This document shows, in pieces, positions 1 to 11,139 of a stretch of DNA of 64,000 nt. The stretch covers positions 117,275,860-117,339,859 of the forward strand of contig CM054181.1 in the NCBI GenBank assembly GCA_028829895.1. The letters run 5' to 3'. Position 1 is the first letter of the stretch. The number at the start of each line of letters is the position of its first letter. This DNA is from Sinotaia quadrata. Its lineage: Eukaryota > Mollusca > Gastropoda > Architaenioglossa > Viviparidae. The notes under the pieces are model-generated. The model ran no database searches. It was given only the letters and a program-made list of their open reading frames with translations, and had not been told where the DNA came from. Made by a program: the position numbers and the translations under genes.

Positions 1-97
1 GCACCTTGCTTGACCGCCATGACTAAGTTTGTTTTTAGACGATGTAATAGACAACTTACTAATCTGAAGCTAATCTTTAGGGCGTGCACATACTCGT

Positions 98-178
98 GAT
101 TGGCTGGTAAATATAAATTCGGGTGCTGGTTGGTTAGTTTACTTCAGTCGTCTTTTACGATACATACGAAAGAGACGT
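98..178 (+). promoter_or_regulatory. Candidate RNA polymerase II core promoter (TATA + Inr + DPE)
   Basis: A TATAAA box lies at 112-117, an initiator TCAGT at 144-148 (A+1 at 146), and AGACG at 173-177. The last matches the DPE consensus RGWYV exactly at +28 to +32. An inverted CCAAT (ATTGG) at 99-103 is unusually close to the TATA box. Downstream there is only a short ORF at 274-363 (29 codons, ATG context AGGATGG), so any product or exon structure is unknown. It could belong to a gene, a non-coding RNA or an older mobile element. The motif spacing is seen directly; promoter activity is inferred. Confidence 0.4.
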
Positions 179-481
179 TCTGTTGCCAAGTTAAAAAGGA
201 AAAAAAAATAGAAGGTGTTCGCACTAAATATTCAATTGCTTGAAGAGTAAACTTAGTTTATTTACATTTGAGGATGGATAAATCTGAATGGGCAATTACA
301 AATACAAGACGACCAGCAAGACACGATATTCACAAATACAAAATAACCAGCACGATAGGATAATTAAAAATGCAAGATAACCAGCACAGTAGAGTCCGTG
401 TGATTCTATGTAGATGTCTGCATACTTTTTATACTATGTATATATTTATTAATATCAAAGTTCCATCCTGGACTTTTGTAT

Positions 482-624
482 GCACGTACACACATCTAGG
501 TATACAAATATAACATCACGTACACACATCTAGATATACAATTATAAGACATCACGTACACACATCTAGATATACAAATATAAGACATCACGTACACACG
601 CCATATATACAAATATAAGACATC
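482..624. repeat. 36-bp minisatellite, about 4 copies
   Basis: Four consecutive units contain CACGTACACACATCTAG and end in ATAAGACAT. The first and last are the most diverged. The array ends 22 bp before the target-site duplication of the solo LTR. Confidence 0.9.
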
Positions 625-646
625 CTAGATTTGTTTAGCCTGTTTG

Positions 647-651
647 GTGTC
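647..651. repeat. Target-site duplication GTGTC, left copy
   Basis: These five bases directly precede the TGTTA end of the inverted solo LTR and recur at 2200-2204. Confidence 0.75.
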
Positions 652-2199
652 TGTTAAGTTTCCAGTATTTATTTAAAGACCCTGCTTAGAATAATTAAAA
701 GACTTTAAATATAATTAATTCTTCCTCTCATATTCTACGCAGACTGGTTGCTCAATTTATTATCTGACTAATTAAAAGTGCGTCTTGTAGTTCAGACGAC
801 AAATTTACAGACTAATAAACTGCGAACTTTTAGCTAGATTTGAAAACAGTTAAGTCCCTCTAAATTAATATGCACTCGTCATCAATCTTTCTGCTCATCC
901 GCCCCCATTCAAATCTAAGAATTAATCTAATTGGTCTATTGTGCATAGAAATCAACTACTAAGAGGTATTAACAAAGAAAATAAGATTTAATAAAGTTTA
1001 ACAAATTAACAATAAATCGAATGCAACGCGAATAGTCTTCACTCTGTCTTTACGCGCCTATGCCTGATTTTTGTCAATCTAAATTGCCAGAAAAGTGTTC
1101 CTTTGAGATCTGTACACTTGATCTTGCACTTAGCTCTATTCTTGTGTCCTTGGTCTCAACACTCAGTCATGCTGATTCGTTCCCTCAGTCCCCCTTTAAC
1201 GACACACGTGGTGCATAAGGAATGATGTCCCTTTGTTAGTGGCTAGGAACTGGAATTTTTGCAGCATGGCCCTCAGAGTGGATTTCGACACGCTTACACC
1301 AATAAGCTAATGCAGGTGAGGCATGGGTGAACATGAACCATGAGCCGACCTGTGGATGCAACGTGTTTGGATATAATTCTCAACCTAACAGGTCCTACTT
1401 AGGCATGGCTCAATTAAATGCGCTGAACAAAGAATTTTCGACCTCGCGTCGCTTACAATTAGATTTTAGAAAAAATATAATCGTCTCACATGTGTTCCAT
1501 TTAACAGTCATGACGTATGAAGCAATAAAATAGATACAACGTTAAATTAATGTTCATACAAGGGGTAATTCAAGCCGACAGAGCGCTTCACAATTTACAA
1601 TTTAAATTACACGCAATAATTGAATTACATGAAGAATTCATATCGAGCGCAGCATTCTGGCTCTTAGTGAATTAAAACAATATAAATTAAAGTACAGAAA
1701 TGGAAAAATGGTTACAATAAATTTATATTCCGTAACGTATAGGTTTTCAGCTATTTCTCTGAACCATGCTCAAGTGTATATGGAAATCATATAATACATA
1801 GCACAAATACATACTTAAACAATACATAGGCAAATACTATTAAATAAAATGATACCTTTGAGAGAAGTCGAAGGGTACCTTGATTCTCTATGGCGCCGGC
1901 TGCCTCTCACGACCCGAGTAAGCTGATGGAATTAGCTAAAATGTGCTCGAAGTGAGGGAGCGGAAGCGTGTGGGTACATATATAGAAAGGTATATTGCGT
2001 ATCACGTGACTGTTCGCAAAGCATGTGGTTGGTTCGAGAACTGGACAATGGTCCTAAAGTTACATAACATCTTGACCTGTTCTAGAAGCACCTAGAAAAG
2101 GGAAGCTTTGAACAAAGGGCCAAGGGTTTCAAATATTCGAATTTGAAGTAAACAAGGCAAGTGGGTCACGAAGTCGGACAATTTTATCAGACTGTGACA
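652..2199 (-). mobile_element. Diverged solo LTR of the same family as the element at 19309-27008
   Basis: Read on the minus strand, this interval aligns end to end with the 1687-bp LTR of the full-length element, with many substitutions and indels (1548 bp here). Shared anchors include the terminus TGTTAAGTTTCCAGTATTT at 652-670, AAAGACCCTGCTTAG, GACTGGTTGCTCAA, CGCTTACAATT near 1451, ATCACGTGAC near 2001, CCTAAAGTTA near 2053, and GTGGGTCACGAAGTC near 2161. It is flanked by the 5-bp duplication GTGTC. No PBS, polypurine tract or interior sequence adjoins it, which fits recombination between two LTRs of an older insertion. On the minus strand a TATATA motif sits about 31 bp before a TCACT initiator, and one CACGTG box is kept. 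The small ORFs inside it are not genes. Confidence 0.88.
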
Positions 2200-2204
2200 G
2201 TGTC
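2200..2204. repeat. Target-site duplication GTGTC, right copy
   Basis: It directly follows the solo LTR terminus TGACA at 2195-2199 and matches 647-651 exactly. Confidence 0.75.
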
Positions 2205-2941
2205 TCGCTGGCCAAGTAATAAACTTTGTCATGAAAATAGTTTATCTGGTCACGGATATCCCAATGTAGGCTGTAAATTGGCGGCAAAGCGGCCATTCCA
2301 AACAGTGTATACAACAGATGTCTGAGCTCCGCTGAGAGAAATTTATTAAAAACTCATTTTTGTCATCATAACCTCTCACATTTGCATATTATTGCCTTAA
2401 TCAATAGTGACAGATATGATATTCTCTTCTGAGGATTCGCTTACCATGAAAGACTGAAGAATCTATATGATAAAATAAATACTTTCAGGTCAAATTAATG
2501 ACATCAATTTAATATGACGTCGTTTTCCCTGATTCCATTCATCATGGCGTCGGATTATTGAATCATACATTATTTTTATAATGACGACAAGTTTTCTCAA
2601 ATTACTTTCATAATTTCAAGATATCCAAATAACACAACACTTGAGTCAGGTTTTCTGAAGTGTCCGCTACTTGGGAAATTTCAGATGCAACAGACGGGTC
2701 TAACATGGTCGGAAGCTGGTGTCTTCTTATCGACCATTGATAACTGTTAATTTTTTTTTTTAACTTTAATTAACATCTACGTACTACTTTGTATCATGTT
2801 TCTAAAGTTCGTTGTGATTTGTAACAACTTGTTAAACCCTTGACTGATTGCAATAAAATCGAACAAATACAAATTCTCCATAGCAGCATTGTTTACTCGC
2901 TCCAAAACATACACATGCGTCGTTAGTGCTCCTAAATTCCA
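2205..2941. other. Unique AT-rich spacer, no gene seen
   Basis: The sequence is non-repetitive and AT-rich, with a short T-run near 2751-2760. I see no convincing ORF, RNA gene or mobile-element end. Confidence 0.6.
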
Positions 2942-3520
2942 AAGTTGTCTGCCCCTTGCAATGTATACACAACTATAGTAATTATGTCTCCGGTATATGT
3001 TGTCTTCTCCTTGAAATGTACATACATACATCGTGATTACTTCTACCAAGTTATCTGCTCCTTACAATGTAAACACAAATATAGTGATTACGTCTCCAGT
3101 ATATGTTGTCTGCTCCTTGAAATGTATCGTGATTATTTGTACTGTTTGAGTTGTCTGATCCTTGCAATGTATACACAAATATAGTGATTACGTCTCCAGT
3201 GTATGCTCCTTTCAATATATATATATACACACAAATAATCGTCATTACGTCTCCAGTGTATGTTGTCTGCTCCTTTCAATATATATATATACAAATAATC
3301 GTCATTACGTCTACAGTCTAAGTTGTTTGCTCCTGGTAAGGTATATAAAGATATATCGTGATTACTTCTACCATCTTAAATTGTCTGCTTATTGCAATGC
3401 ATACACGTGTCGCGATTACTTCATAATACAAGTTGTCTCCTCCTTGCAGTATATACGCATAATATATCGTAATTACGTCTACACTTTTAGTTGTTTGCTC
3501 GTGGCAATACGTACAAATGC
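2942..3520. repeat. Degenerate minisatellite, about 57-62 bp, 9-10 copies
   Basis: The recurring words are TTGTCTGCTCCTT, CAATGTATACACAAATA and GTGATTACGTCTCCAGT. Units differ by substitutions and by TA-dinucleotide expansion near 3219-3295. Open frames on both strands here are repeat artefacts. Confidence 0.88.
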
Positions 3521-3754
3521 ATTATGAATAAGATTTGTTACTCATTACAATATACCCCAAAATATCGTTAAATCTCGTGAATTCAAATATTTTCTCGTTA
3601 AACTTAGGCGTGAAGCGAAAGTTTCTGTGGTCTTCAATATCTCAAAGGAGTGTTTTTGCTTTGAGCGCCGTCAGTCATCTGACGGCTGTAGTTTATCGAT
3701 CTGATTTTACTTTGCTCTCGCCTACATAGGGCGTCACGGTTTTAATTCCAGTTT

Positions 3755-3985
3755 TGTGTGCGTGCTTGCTGTTTTAGAAAGCCACATTTATCTTTAAGTC
3801 TCTGTGTGCGCTTACTGTTTTGGGAAGCCACATTTATCTTCCAGTTTGTGAGTGTACTTGCTTGTTTTGGGAAGCCACATTTATCTTCCAGTTTGTGAGT
3901 GTACTTGCTTGTTTTGGGAAGCCACATTTATCTTCCAGGCTGTGTGTACTTGCTGTTTTGGGAAACAATATTTATCTTCCAGGTT

Positions 3986-4021
<36 letters not shown>

Positions 4022-4720
4022 TGTGTTTGTGCTTGCTGTTTTGAGAAGCATTTGTCTTCCTGTCTGTGTGTGAGCTTGCTGTTTTGAGAAAAAAATATTT
4101 ATCTTCCAGTCTGTGGTTGTCCTTGCTATTTTGGGTAACAACATTTATCTTCCAGTCTGTGTGCGTGTTTGCTGTTTTGGGAAGCCACATTCATCTTACA
4201 GTCTTTGTGTGTACTTGTTGTTTTGGAAAGCCACATTTGTCTTCCAGTTTGCGTGTGTACTTGTTGTTTAGGGAAGCCACATTTTTCTTCCAGTTTGTGT
4301 GTTTACTTGCTGTTTTGGGAAACCACATTTGTTTTCCAGTTTGTATGTGTGTGTGTGTGTTTGCTGTTTTGGGAAGCCATATTTGTCTTCCAATTAGGTG
4401 TGTGTGTGGGTGTTTGCTGTTTTGGGAAGCCACATTTGTCTTCCAGTTTGTGTGTATGTGTGGGTGTTTGCTGTTTTGGGAAGCCACATTTGTCTTCCAA
4501 TTTCGTGTGTGTACTTTGTGTTTTGGGAAGCCACATTTATTTTCCGGTTTTTGCGTGAGCTTGCTTTTTAGGAAGCCACATTTACCTTCCAGCTTGTATG
4601 TATGTGATTGGGAAAGCCACATTTATCTTCCAGTTGGTATGTGTGCTTGGTTTTTATGGAAGCCATATTTATCTTTCAATCTTTGTGTGTGTGCGTGCGC
4701 TTGCTGTTTTGAGAGCCACA
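3755..4720. repeat. About 50-bp minisatellite, about 19 copies, with embedded (GT)n
   Basis: The core words are TTTTGGGAAGCCACATTT and ATCTTCCAGTTTGTG, followed by a variable GT-rich tail that includes a pure GT run near 3990-4016. The tail length drives unit length. The array is open in several frames on both strands (up to 219 codons), giving Cys/Phe/Leu-rich conceptual peptides. There is no start context or domain to suggest a real gene. Confidence 0.95.
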
Positions 4721-4734
4721 TATGAATTAACTTT

Positions 4735-5062
4735 TATTTACAGTACGACTTTAGAGAGAGAAATTAACTTTTTCCTTACACTACGACAATTGTGCAACTT
4801 TAAGATAGTGAAATTAACTTTATTTTTTTTTTAGACTATGACAATTGTGCAACTTTAAGATAGTGAAATTAACTTTATTTTTTGTAGACTATGACAATTG
4901 TGCGACTTTAAGATAGTGAAATAACTCTTTCCTTTCTTTATGACAATTGTATGATTTTTAGACATTGACATTAATTTTTTCTCTACACTATGACACTTGT
5001 ACGACTTCTGGATAGTAGAATTAACCTCTCGTTCTCTACACTATGACAATTGTACAATACTT
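4735..5062. repeat. About 57-bp minisatellite, about 6 copies
   Basis: Units carry ACTATGACAATTGTGCAAC, AAGATAGTGAAATTAACTT and a T-run of variable length. The later copies are more diverged. Confidence 0.92.
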
Positions 5063-5156
5063 AAAAGTGAGTGGGTATTCCCCAATGCGCTATCGAGGAC
5101 TCACATTGGCATCACTCACTGACACCACAACAGTTAAACACATATATATTTCTTTA

Positions 5157-5470
5157 TTTGTTAGATCTTGAGAAAATATGTTAGATAGTGGAACATTTTA
5201 CTTATTTTTTGTTGTTGTCTAGATCTGAAGAAAATGTGTTGGAACACACTTGTATTGTTTTGGTTAGATCTTAAAAAGTGTTAGAATATACTTGTATTGT
5301 TTTTGGTTAGATCTTGAGAAAATGTGTTAGAACACACCTGTATTGTTTTGGTTAGATCTTGAGAAAATGTATTAGAACACACCTGTACTGTTTTGATTAG
5401 ATCTTGAGAAAAGGGTTAGGGAGTGGAACATACTTATAATTATTTTTGCGGGGGGGTTAGATATTGACAA
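5157..5470. repeat. About 52-57-bp minisatellite, about 6 copies
   Basis: Units contain GTTAGATCTTGAGAAAATG, TTAGAACACACCTG and TATTGTTTTGG. The last unit ends in a short G-run. Confidence 0.92.
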
Positions 5471-6030
5471 AATTGTGATGCCTACAAATGGACTGTGTTT
5501 CTATGACGACAGGTAAGTGAGAAAGAGATAAAATGTGCCACAGGTTCTAACTTTGCTTGAGTATCTAGTGGATCGTCTGTCGCCGGCTGGCTAATTGATC
5601 GCAAGTGTTAACGTAACAGATTAAATCAACATTTCTCCTCCGTAACCATGGGGACAGCGTTTACCTTTTCACTTGAACGTAGAAAATAAACACCATTGAA
5701 ACTCTTCACCAATCTTTTTTGGGGTATTTAGAAATAAAAACGAAAGAATTTTCACATTCCGCGTCAGTTAGCGTCTGCAACTATTATAAGTTCAAAGAGC
5801 GCTGATGTGAACTGTTTTCTGTTCTGGTATCGGTCGCTTGCTTTTAAAGGGAAGAGGGGAGGGGGGTGGCAGGACGCATCCCAGCTTCGTTAGTTCGTTT
5901 AATTCATTGTGGGTTTTAATACTTTTCCAACTTTTGCTGATTTCTCAGGCGTATGTAGTCTTTAAGAGGATAATTTGAATGCGGTCAGAGGTCAGAATGG
6001 GAAATGATGATAGAGTGTGGTTGTTAAATT
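5471..6030. other. Unique spacer, no gene seen
   Basis: Mixed-composition sequence with a short G-rich patch near 5850-5870. I recognise no ORF or RNA gene in it. Confidence 0.55.
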
Positions 6031-6075
6031 TAGCTTCCGGCCTAAGTTGATTTCGTGCTAGAATGTTTCCGATGA
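6031..6075 (-). repeat. Copy of a dispersed 45-bp SINE-like core
   Basis: GCTTCCGGCCTA, then GATTTCGTGC, matches the middle of the tRNA-like unit at 45719-45875 in the same orientation, where the words are GCTTCCGGTCTA and GATTTCGCGC. No A or B box is recognisable beside this copy, so it is a fragment. Confidence 0.5.
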
Positions 6076-6086
6076 TGTTCTTCGCG

Positions 6087-6335
6087 GTTAGTGTGACAGT
6101 TTATAATCAGTTTTATTGTCTTTGATTTTTAGTGTTTGTTAGTGTGACAGTTTATAATCAGTTTTATTGTCTTTGATTTTTAGTGTTTGTTAGTGTGACA
6201 GTTTATAATCAGTTTTATTGTCTTTGATTTTTAGTGTTTGTTAGTGTGACAGTTTATAATCAGTTTTATTGTCTTTGATTTTTAGTGTTTGTTAGTGTGA
6301 CAGTTTATAATCAGTTTTATTGTCTTTGATTTTTT
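6087..6335. repeat. 51-bp minisatellite, 5 near-perfect copies
   Basis: Units contain GTTAGTGTGACAGTTTATAA and end in TTGATTTTTAGTGTTT. Copies are almost identical, which indicates recent amplification or homogenisation. Confidence 0.97.
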
Positions 6336-6625
6336 GTAATAAGTGTTGTGTTAGTGTGATATTTTGTAGTCAGTTTTAGTGTTTTTGATTTTAGTAAGTG
6401 TTGTGTTAATGTGAGTTTATAATCAGTTTCATTGTCTTTGATTTTTAGTAATAAGTGTTGTGTTAGTGTAACAGTTGTAGTCAGTTTTATTGTCTTTGAT
6501 TTTTAGTAATAAGTGTTGTGTTAGTGTAACAGTTGTAGTCAGTTTTATTGTCTTTGATTTTTAGTAATAAGTGTTGTGTTAGTGTAACAGTTGTAGTCAG
6601 TTTTATTGTCTTTGATTTTTAGTAG
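6336..6625. repeat. 58-bp minisatellite, about 5 copies, derived from the preceding array
   Basis: Units share CAGTTTTATTGTCTTTGATT with the 51-bp array next door but carry a different other half (AATAAGTGTTGTGTTAGTG, AACAGTTGTAGT). The two arrays abut without spacer. Confidence 0.95.
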
Positions 6626-7544
6626 GAAGTATTCATTCTTTAGAATTATTTTTTCCCTTCAGATTACTTTTTAAAATTTTACTTATACGTTATTGGTTAG
6701 ATTTTTCAATACTCTTTAATTGTTTTAATTTTTTTTGGTAAATATAATTGTTATGCATGTACTTAATTCAAGTCCTATGTAGATCTTTAATATTTATTAC
6801 TAATTACTGTGATTATTTATCCAGTCTCTGAGTGTACACTTCTCGTGTCTAGTTTATTTGTTAAAATATTATTTTCTAAATAATTCTTAGGATATTTTTT
6901 CTTGTTAATTTTCTGAAAATCCTTTTTAATTTACAGTTAGAATAGCTTGCCAAGTTTATTTGTTGTATGTAAAACTTTTCAAGTTTATTTGCTGCAATTA
7001 TTCTTTTAGTTCTTTTGTAAGAATATTTTTTTTATATTTATTGTTTTTATATCACTATATGTTTGCTTATTTATTTATCTGAATTTTTCTTGCTTATTTA
7101 TTTATCTGATTTTTTTTGCTTATTTACTAGGATACTTTTTTCTAAAATACTTTTTCTTGTTTATTGTAATATATATTTTCATGATTTATTAGTTATAATA
7201 CTTTTAAAAAAACAACAACGATTGAATGATTATAATCCTTTCTAGTTATAGAATACCTTTTTCTACAATTTTTTTATAGCACTTTTTTGTAGTGTATTTT
7301 TGAGGTTACGCCTTCTGTTTTATTTTTCCAGAATAAATATTCCTAGCTTTTTATTTCTTTATAATAATTTCTCAAACAATATGTAATAATATAAATTCAT
7401 CGTGCGGTATAACACACCATTATATCCAGTGGACAACTATCGTTGTCAAAAGTATTGACTCTTTAGTCATTATTGCACCAAGCATTTGTGTACAATAAAT
7501 TTATTGATAAATTGCTAAATGCAATAATTTTTATTGCCATTTGG
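6626..7544. other. Very AT-rich spacer, no gene seen
   Basis: Long T-rich stretches contain imperfect TTTATTTATCTG duplications near 7060-7110. The 60-codon ORF inside is Leu/Phe/Ile-rich and typical of T-rich noncoding DNA. Confidence 0.6.
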
Positions 7545-7830
7545 TAGTGTGCCATTAAAAGCAATAACTTTGCGGCCAATATGTAGCTTGCTGCTCAGTG
7601 CAGCAACTAGGCAGTAACTATGCAGTCACTATTGCAAACTGCCGTTAAATGCAGTAACTTTGCAATCACTATTGCAAACTGCCGTTAAATGCAGTTATGC
7701 AGTCACTATTGCAGCGTGCCGTTAAATGCAGTTATGCAGTCACTATTGCAGCGTGCCGTTAAATGCAGTAACTATGCAGTCACTATTGTAGCGTGTCGTT
7801 AAGTGCAATAACGGTGCAGTCACAGCATGC
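7545..7830. repeat. About 38-46-bp minisatellite, about 6-7 copies
   Basis: Words GCAGTCACTATTGCA and GTGCCGTTAAATGCAGT recur. Units with and without an extra AACTATGC segment alternate. Confidence 0.9.
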
Positions 7831-8224
7831 ATCTGCAAATTGCAATTCAGATTATTCTTTGCAATTACATGTTTTGGAAACAAGCCAACAGTAGTCGCGT
7901 GACGATTCTACCTTGTTAGTGCTGGAGCTCTCTGAGGTTCGACAAAGAGGAATGATTTAGAGGCTAGTGCCACAGTTCTCTCCCTTTACTGTGTTGGGTA
8001 TTTTTTTTTTTTTTTTGTCTCCATAATTGGTTAATTGAAGTTCACAGGCAGCATGCTTGACGTGTGTATATTTGTGATCGAAAGTGATCGTGTCTGCTGC
8101 GAGCATCTGAGTATTTATCTGCCCAAGTGACTGAGTGCTTTTTACAAAAAAGAGCTGCGTTTTCCTAGTGATGAAGTGCTTTTAATAGCGAATCGAATTT
8201 ATTTTGTTAGGGAATTATACATTT
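7831..8224. other. Unique spacer with a T14 run, no gene seen
   Basis: It contains a pure T stretch near 8001-8016 and the degenerate beginning of the following array. There is no coding or RNA signal. Confidence 0.55.
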
Positions 8225-8626
8225 TTTCCTGAGACGAAGTTGTTTGTCTAGCGAATTGCATTCATTTCACTCATGACGAAATACTTTTCTAGCGAATTGT
8301 TGTACCTTTGATGACGAGAATTGCCTAGTGACGTGTTTCTAGCGAACTGTTGTACCTTTGATGACGAGGATTGCCTAGTGACGTGTTTCTAGCGAACTGT
8401 TGTATCTTTGATGACGAGGATTGCCTAGTGACGTGTTTCTAGCGAATTGTTGTACCTTTGATGACGAGGATTGCCTAGTGACGTGTTTCTAGCGAACTGT
8501 TGTACCTTTGATGACGAGGATTGCCTAGTGACGTGTTTCTAGTGAACTGTTGTACCTTTGATGACGAGGATTGCCTAGTGACGTGTTTCTAGCGAATTGT
8601 CGTACTGGATGACGAGCATTGACTAG
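8225..8626. repeat. 50-bp minisatellite, about 6 near-perfect copies plus degenerate edges
   Basis: Units contain TTGCCTAGTGACGTGTTTCT and CTTTGATGACGAGGA with an exact 50-bp period from about 8297 to 8610. Copies at the left edge are strongly diverged while the centre is nearly uniform. Confidence 0.96.
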
Positions 8627-8749
8627 TCACGATGTATACACCTGTCCCTATCATAACTAATAATTAATAGGTTCTTCATCTGCCTTTTCTTTTATATGTA
8701 GGCCTACTATACAGTTTAGTTTTGTACTGATTAGCTATAAATATGTTTC

Positions 8750-9140
8750 CACTAGTGACAGCATGCAATACAATGTACTTGAGAGAATTTAACTAGTGTA
8801 GATTATACAAATAACAACATGTTTTAGTGTGCTAACGACAGCATGCTTTGCAGGTTGTACTAATAACAACATGCTTTAGTGTGCTAGAGAGTACTCAACT
8901 AGTGCAGTTTGTACTAAAGATAGCATGCTATTTAACTAGCGCAGGTTGTACTAACAACAGAATGCTTTACAGCGTGTTAGGGAGTATGTAGTCCAGGTGT
9001 ACAAACTACAGCATTGCTTTACAGCGTGTTAGGGAGTATGTAGTCCAGGTGTACAAACTACAGCATTGCTTTACAGCGTGCTAGAGAGTATGTAGTCCAG
9101 GTGTACGAACTACAGCATTGCTTTACAGTGTGCTAGAGAG
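8750..9140. repeat. Minisatellite with a 52-bp period at its right end, about 7 copies
   Basis: The common words are ACAGCATGCTTTACAG, GTGCTAGAGAGTATG and GTCCAGGTGTACAAAC. Left units are irregular; units from about 8990 have a regular 52-bp period. Confidence 0.9.
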
Positions 9141-9149
9141 TTTGTTTCT

Positions 9150-9345
9150 GGCATAGTTGTGATAGTACTGCTTACAGTTTGCTTTAAAGTGCGCTATCGA
9201 GTTCTTTTGCTATTGTACACATGTTTTACAGTGTTTATCGAGTTCTTTTGCTATCGTACACGTTTTACAGTGTGCTATCAAGTTCTTTTGCTATCGTACA
9301 CATGTTTTACAGTGTGCTATCAAGTTCTTTTGCTATCGTAGACAT
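9150..9345. repeat. 41-bp minisatellite, about 4 copies
   Basis: Units contain TTTACAGTGTGCTATCAAG and TTCTTTTGCTATCGTACAC. The TTTACAGTGTGCTA word is shared with the array immediately to the left. Confidence 0.93.
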
Positions 9346-9409
9346 GCTTAATGCTGGCATAGTGCGATCATCGGTGGTTACTTTTGTGTCAGTGCAAGGA
9401 TAAATCTAC

Positions 9410-9822
9410 TTTTTCCGTGACGTGATCTCTTTTATAGTGATCTTTTTACGTGATCTTTTTTATAGTGGGCTAGCTGCTGATCTATTTTATAGTGGGTATT
9501 TGGCGTGATCTATTTTATAGTGGTCCAGCTGCGTGAACTCTTTTATAGTGGGCTAGCTGCTGATCTATTTTATAGTGGGCTTTCTGCGTGATCTATTTTA
9601 TAGTGTGCTTTCTGCGTGATCTATTTTATAGTGTGCTTTCTGCGTGATCTATTTTATAGTGGGCTTTTTGCGTGATCTATTTTATAGTGGACTTTCTGCG
9701 TGATCTGTTTTTTATAGTGGGGCTTTCTGCGTGATCTATTTTATAGTGGGCTAGCCGTGTGATCTATTTTATAGTGGGCAGCTGTGTGATCTATTTTATT
9801 GTGGGCTAGCTGCATGATCTAT
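9410..9822. repeat. 28-29-bp minisatellite, about 15 copies
   Basis: Units follow GTGATCTATTTTATAGTGGG plus a variable GCTTTCTGC or GCTAGCTGC tail. Two tail types are interspersed. Confidence 0.95.
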
Positions 9823-9824
9823 AA

Positions 9825-10625
9825 ACATTATAGTAATCGCTGACAATGAACCTTACAGTAATCGCTATGAGTAAACCTTACAGTAATCCTTGTCAGTAAA
9901 CCTTACAGTAATCGTTGTCAGTAAACCTTAGAATAGAGTAATAGCATTCAGAAACCTTACATTAAACGCTATCGGTAAACATTACGGTAATCGCTATCAG
10001 TAAACCTTACAATAATCGTTGTCATTAAACCTTACACTGCTTACAGAGTCATCGCTATCAGTGAGCTTTACAAAAATCATTGTCAATAAACCTTATAAGT
10101 AATTGTGACCAGTAAACCTTACAGTAGTCCTTGTCAGTAAACCTTACAGTAGTCGTGAAGTATTCAGTAAAGCATACAGTAATCGTTGTCATTAAACCTT
10201 ACGGAAATCGCTATCAGTAAACCATACAGTAATCCTTGCCAGTAAACCTTGCTATCAGTAACCTTACAATAATCCTTGTTAGTAAACCTTCCAGTAATCA
10301 TTGTTAATATAGTAATATAGTAATCGCGATCAGTAAAACTTACAGTAATTCTTGTCAGTAAACCTCACAGTAAACATTGTCTGTACACCTTACACTAATC
10401 ACTATCAGTAAACCTTACTATAAGCCTTGTCAGTGAACCTTACAGTAATCCTTGTCAATAAACTTTCCAGTAATCGCTATCAGTAAACCTTACAGTAATC
10501 ATTGTCAATAAACTTTCCAGTAATCGCTATCAGTAAACCTTACAGTAATCCATTTCAATACAGTTTACAGTAATCGCTATCATAATTATCAAAACCTTAC
10601 AGTAATCCTTATCAGATGAACTACT
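9825..10625. repeat. 25-bp minisatellite, about 30 copies
   Basis: Units combine CAGTAAACCTTACAGTAATC with GCTAT or a TTGT-type ending. Substitutions are frequent and there are occasional partial units; this is one of the longest arrays in the window. Confidence 0.94.
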
Positions 10626-11139
10626 GAAATTCTTGTGAGTTATCTATTCAGTTAATAGTAATCTTCTAGTGTGACGCTAGCGAATAATCTTAAAAGCAAT
10701 CCTAAACCTTAATAGTAACCTTCTTGAATAACAGTAACGAGTAATCTTAACAGAATCCTTAATCTTATTAGTAACCTCTTTGGAGTAAACCAAACGAATC
10801 GTGATAGTACCCTAGAAATCTTTGCTAATATTGTCTACATTGAAATAATCTATCTTCATCCTTATTTTTCTAATCTGTCTTGAACATAATCTTTCTGACT
10901 ATGTTTAACTTATTCTTCCTAAAGCATATTAAATTTATAATCATTGATTAGTCTAATATTTTTTAATGTATCTTTATTTTAATCTTCAAAATCTGTTCTT
11001 TGATTTAAATGTTCAAATCAGAGATTAAGTATATTTTAAAAATATATCATTAATCTAATCTTACAAGTACTTAGAGTGATACACTGACAAATCGATGATA
11101 GTTTTGACAATTGACTCAAACATGTATACTGACACTAAA
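10626..11139. other. Decayed edge of the 25-bp array, then an AT-rich spacer
   Basis: Up to about 10800 scattered AGTAATCTT-type words look like eroded units of the preceding array. The rest is unique AT-rich sequence without genes. Confidence 0.55.

Noticed and set aside
98..178. Histone-gene promoter
   Set aside because: The Inr/DPE arrangement could suit a histone gene, but no histone ORF or 3' stem-loop lies downstream.
3820..4725. Several overlapping Cys/Phe/Leu-rich frames, up to 219 codons
   Set aside because: They are translations of the 50-bp minisatellite in different frames on both strands, with no start context, signal or domain.
8297..8610. Regular direct repeats that might suggest a CRISPR array
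   Set aside because: Units are contiguous with no unique spacers, no cas genes are present, and the context is eukaryotic; the same holds for all other arrays.
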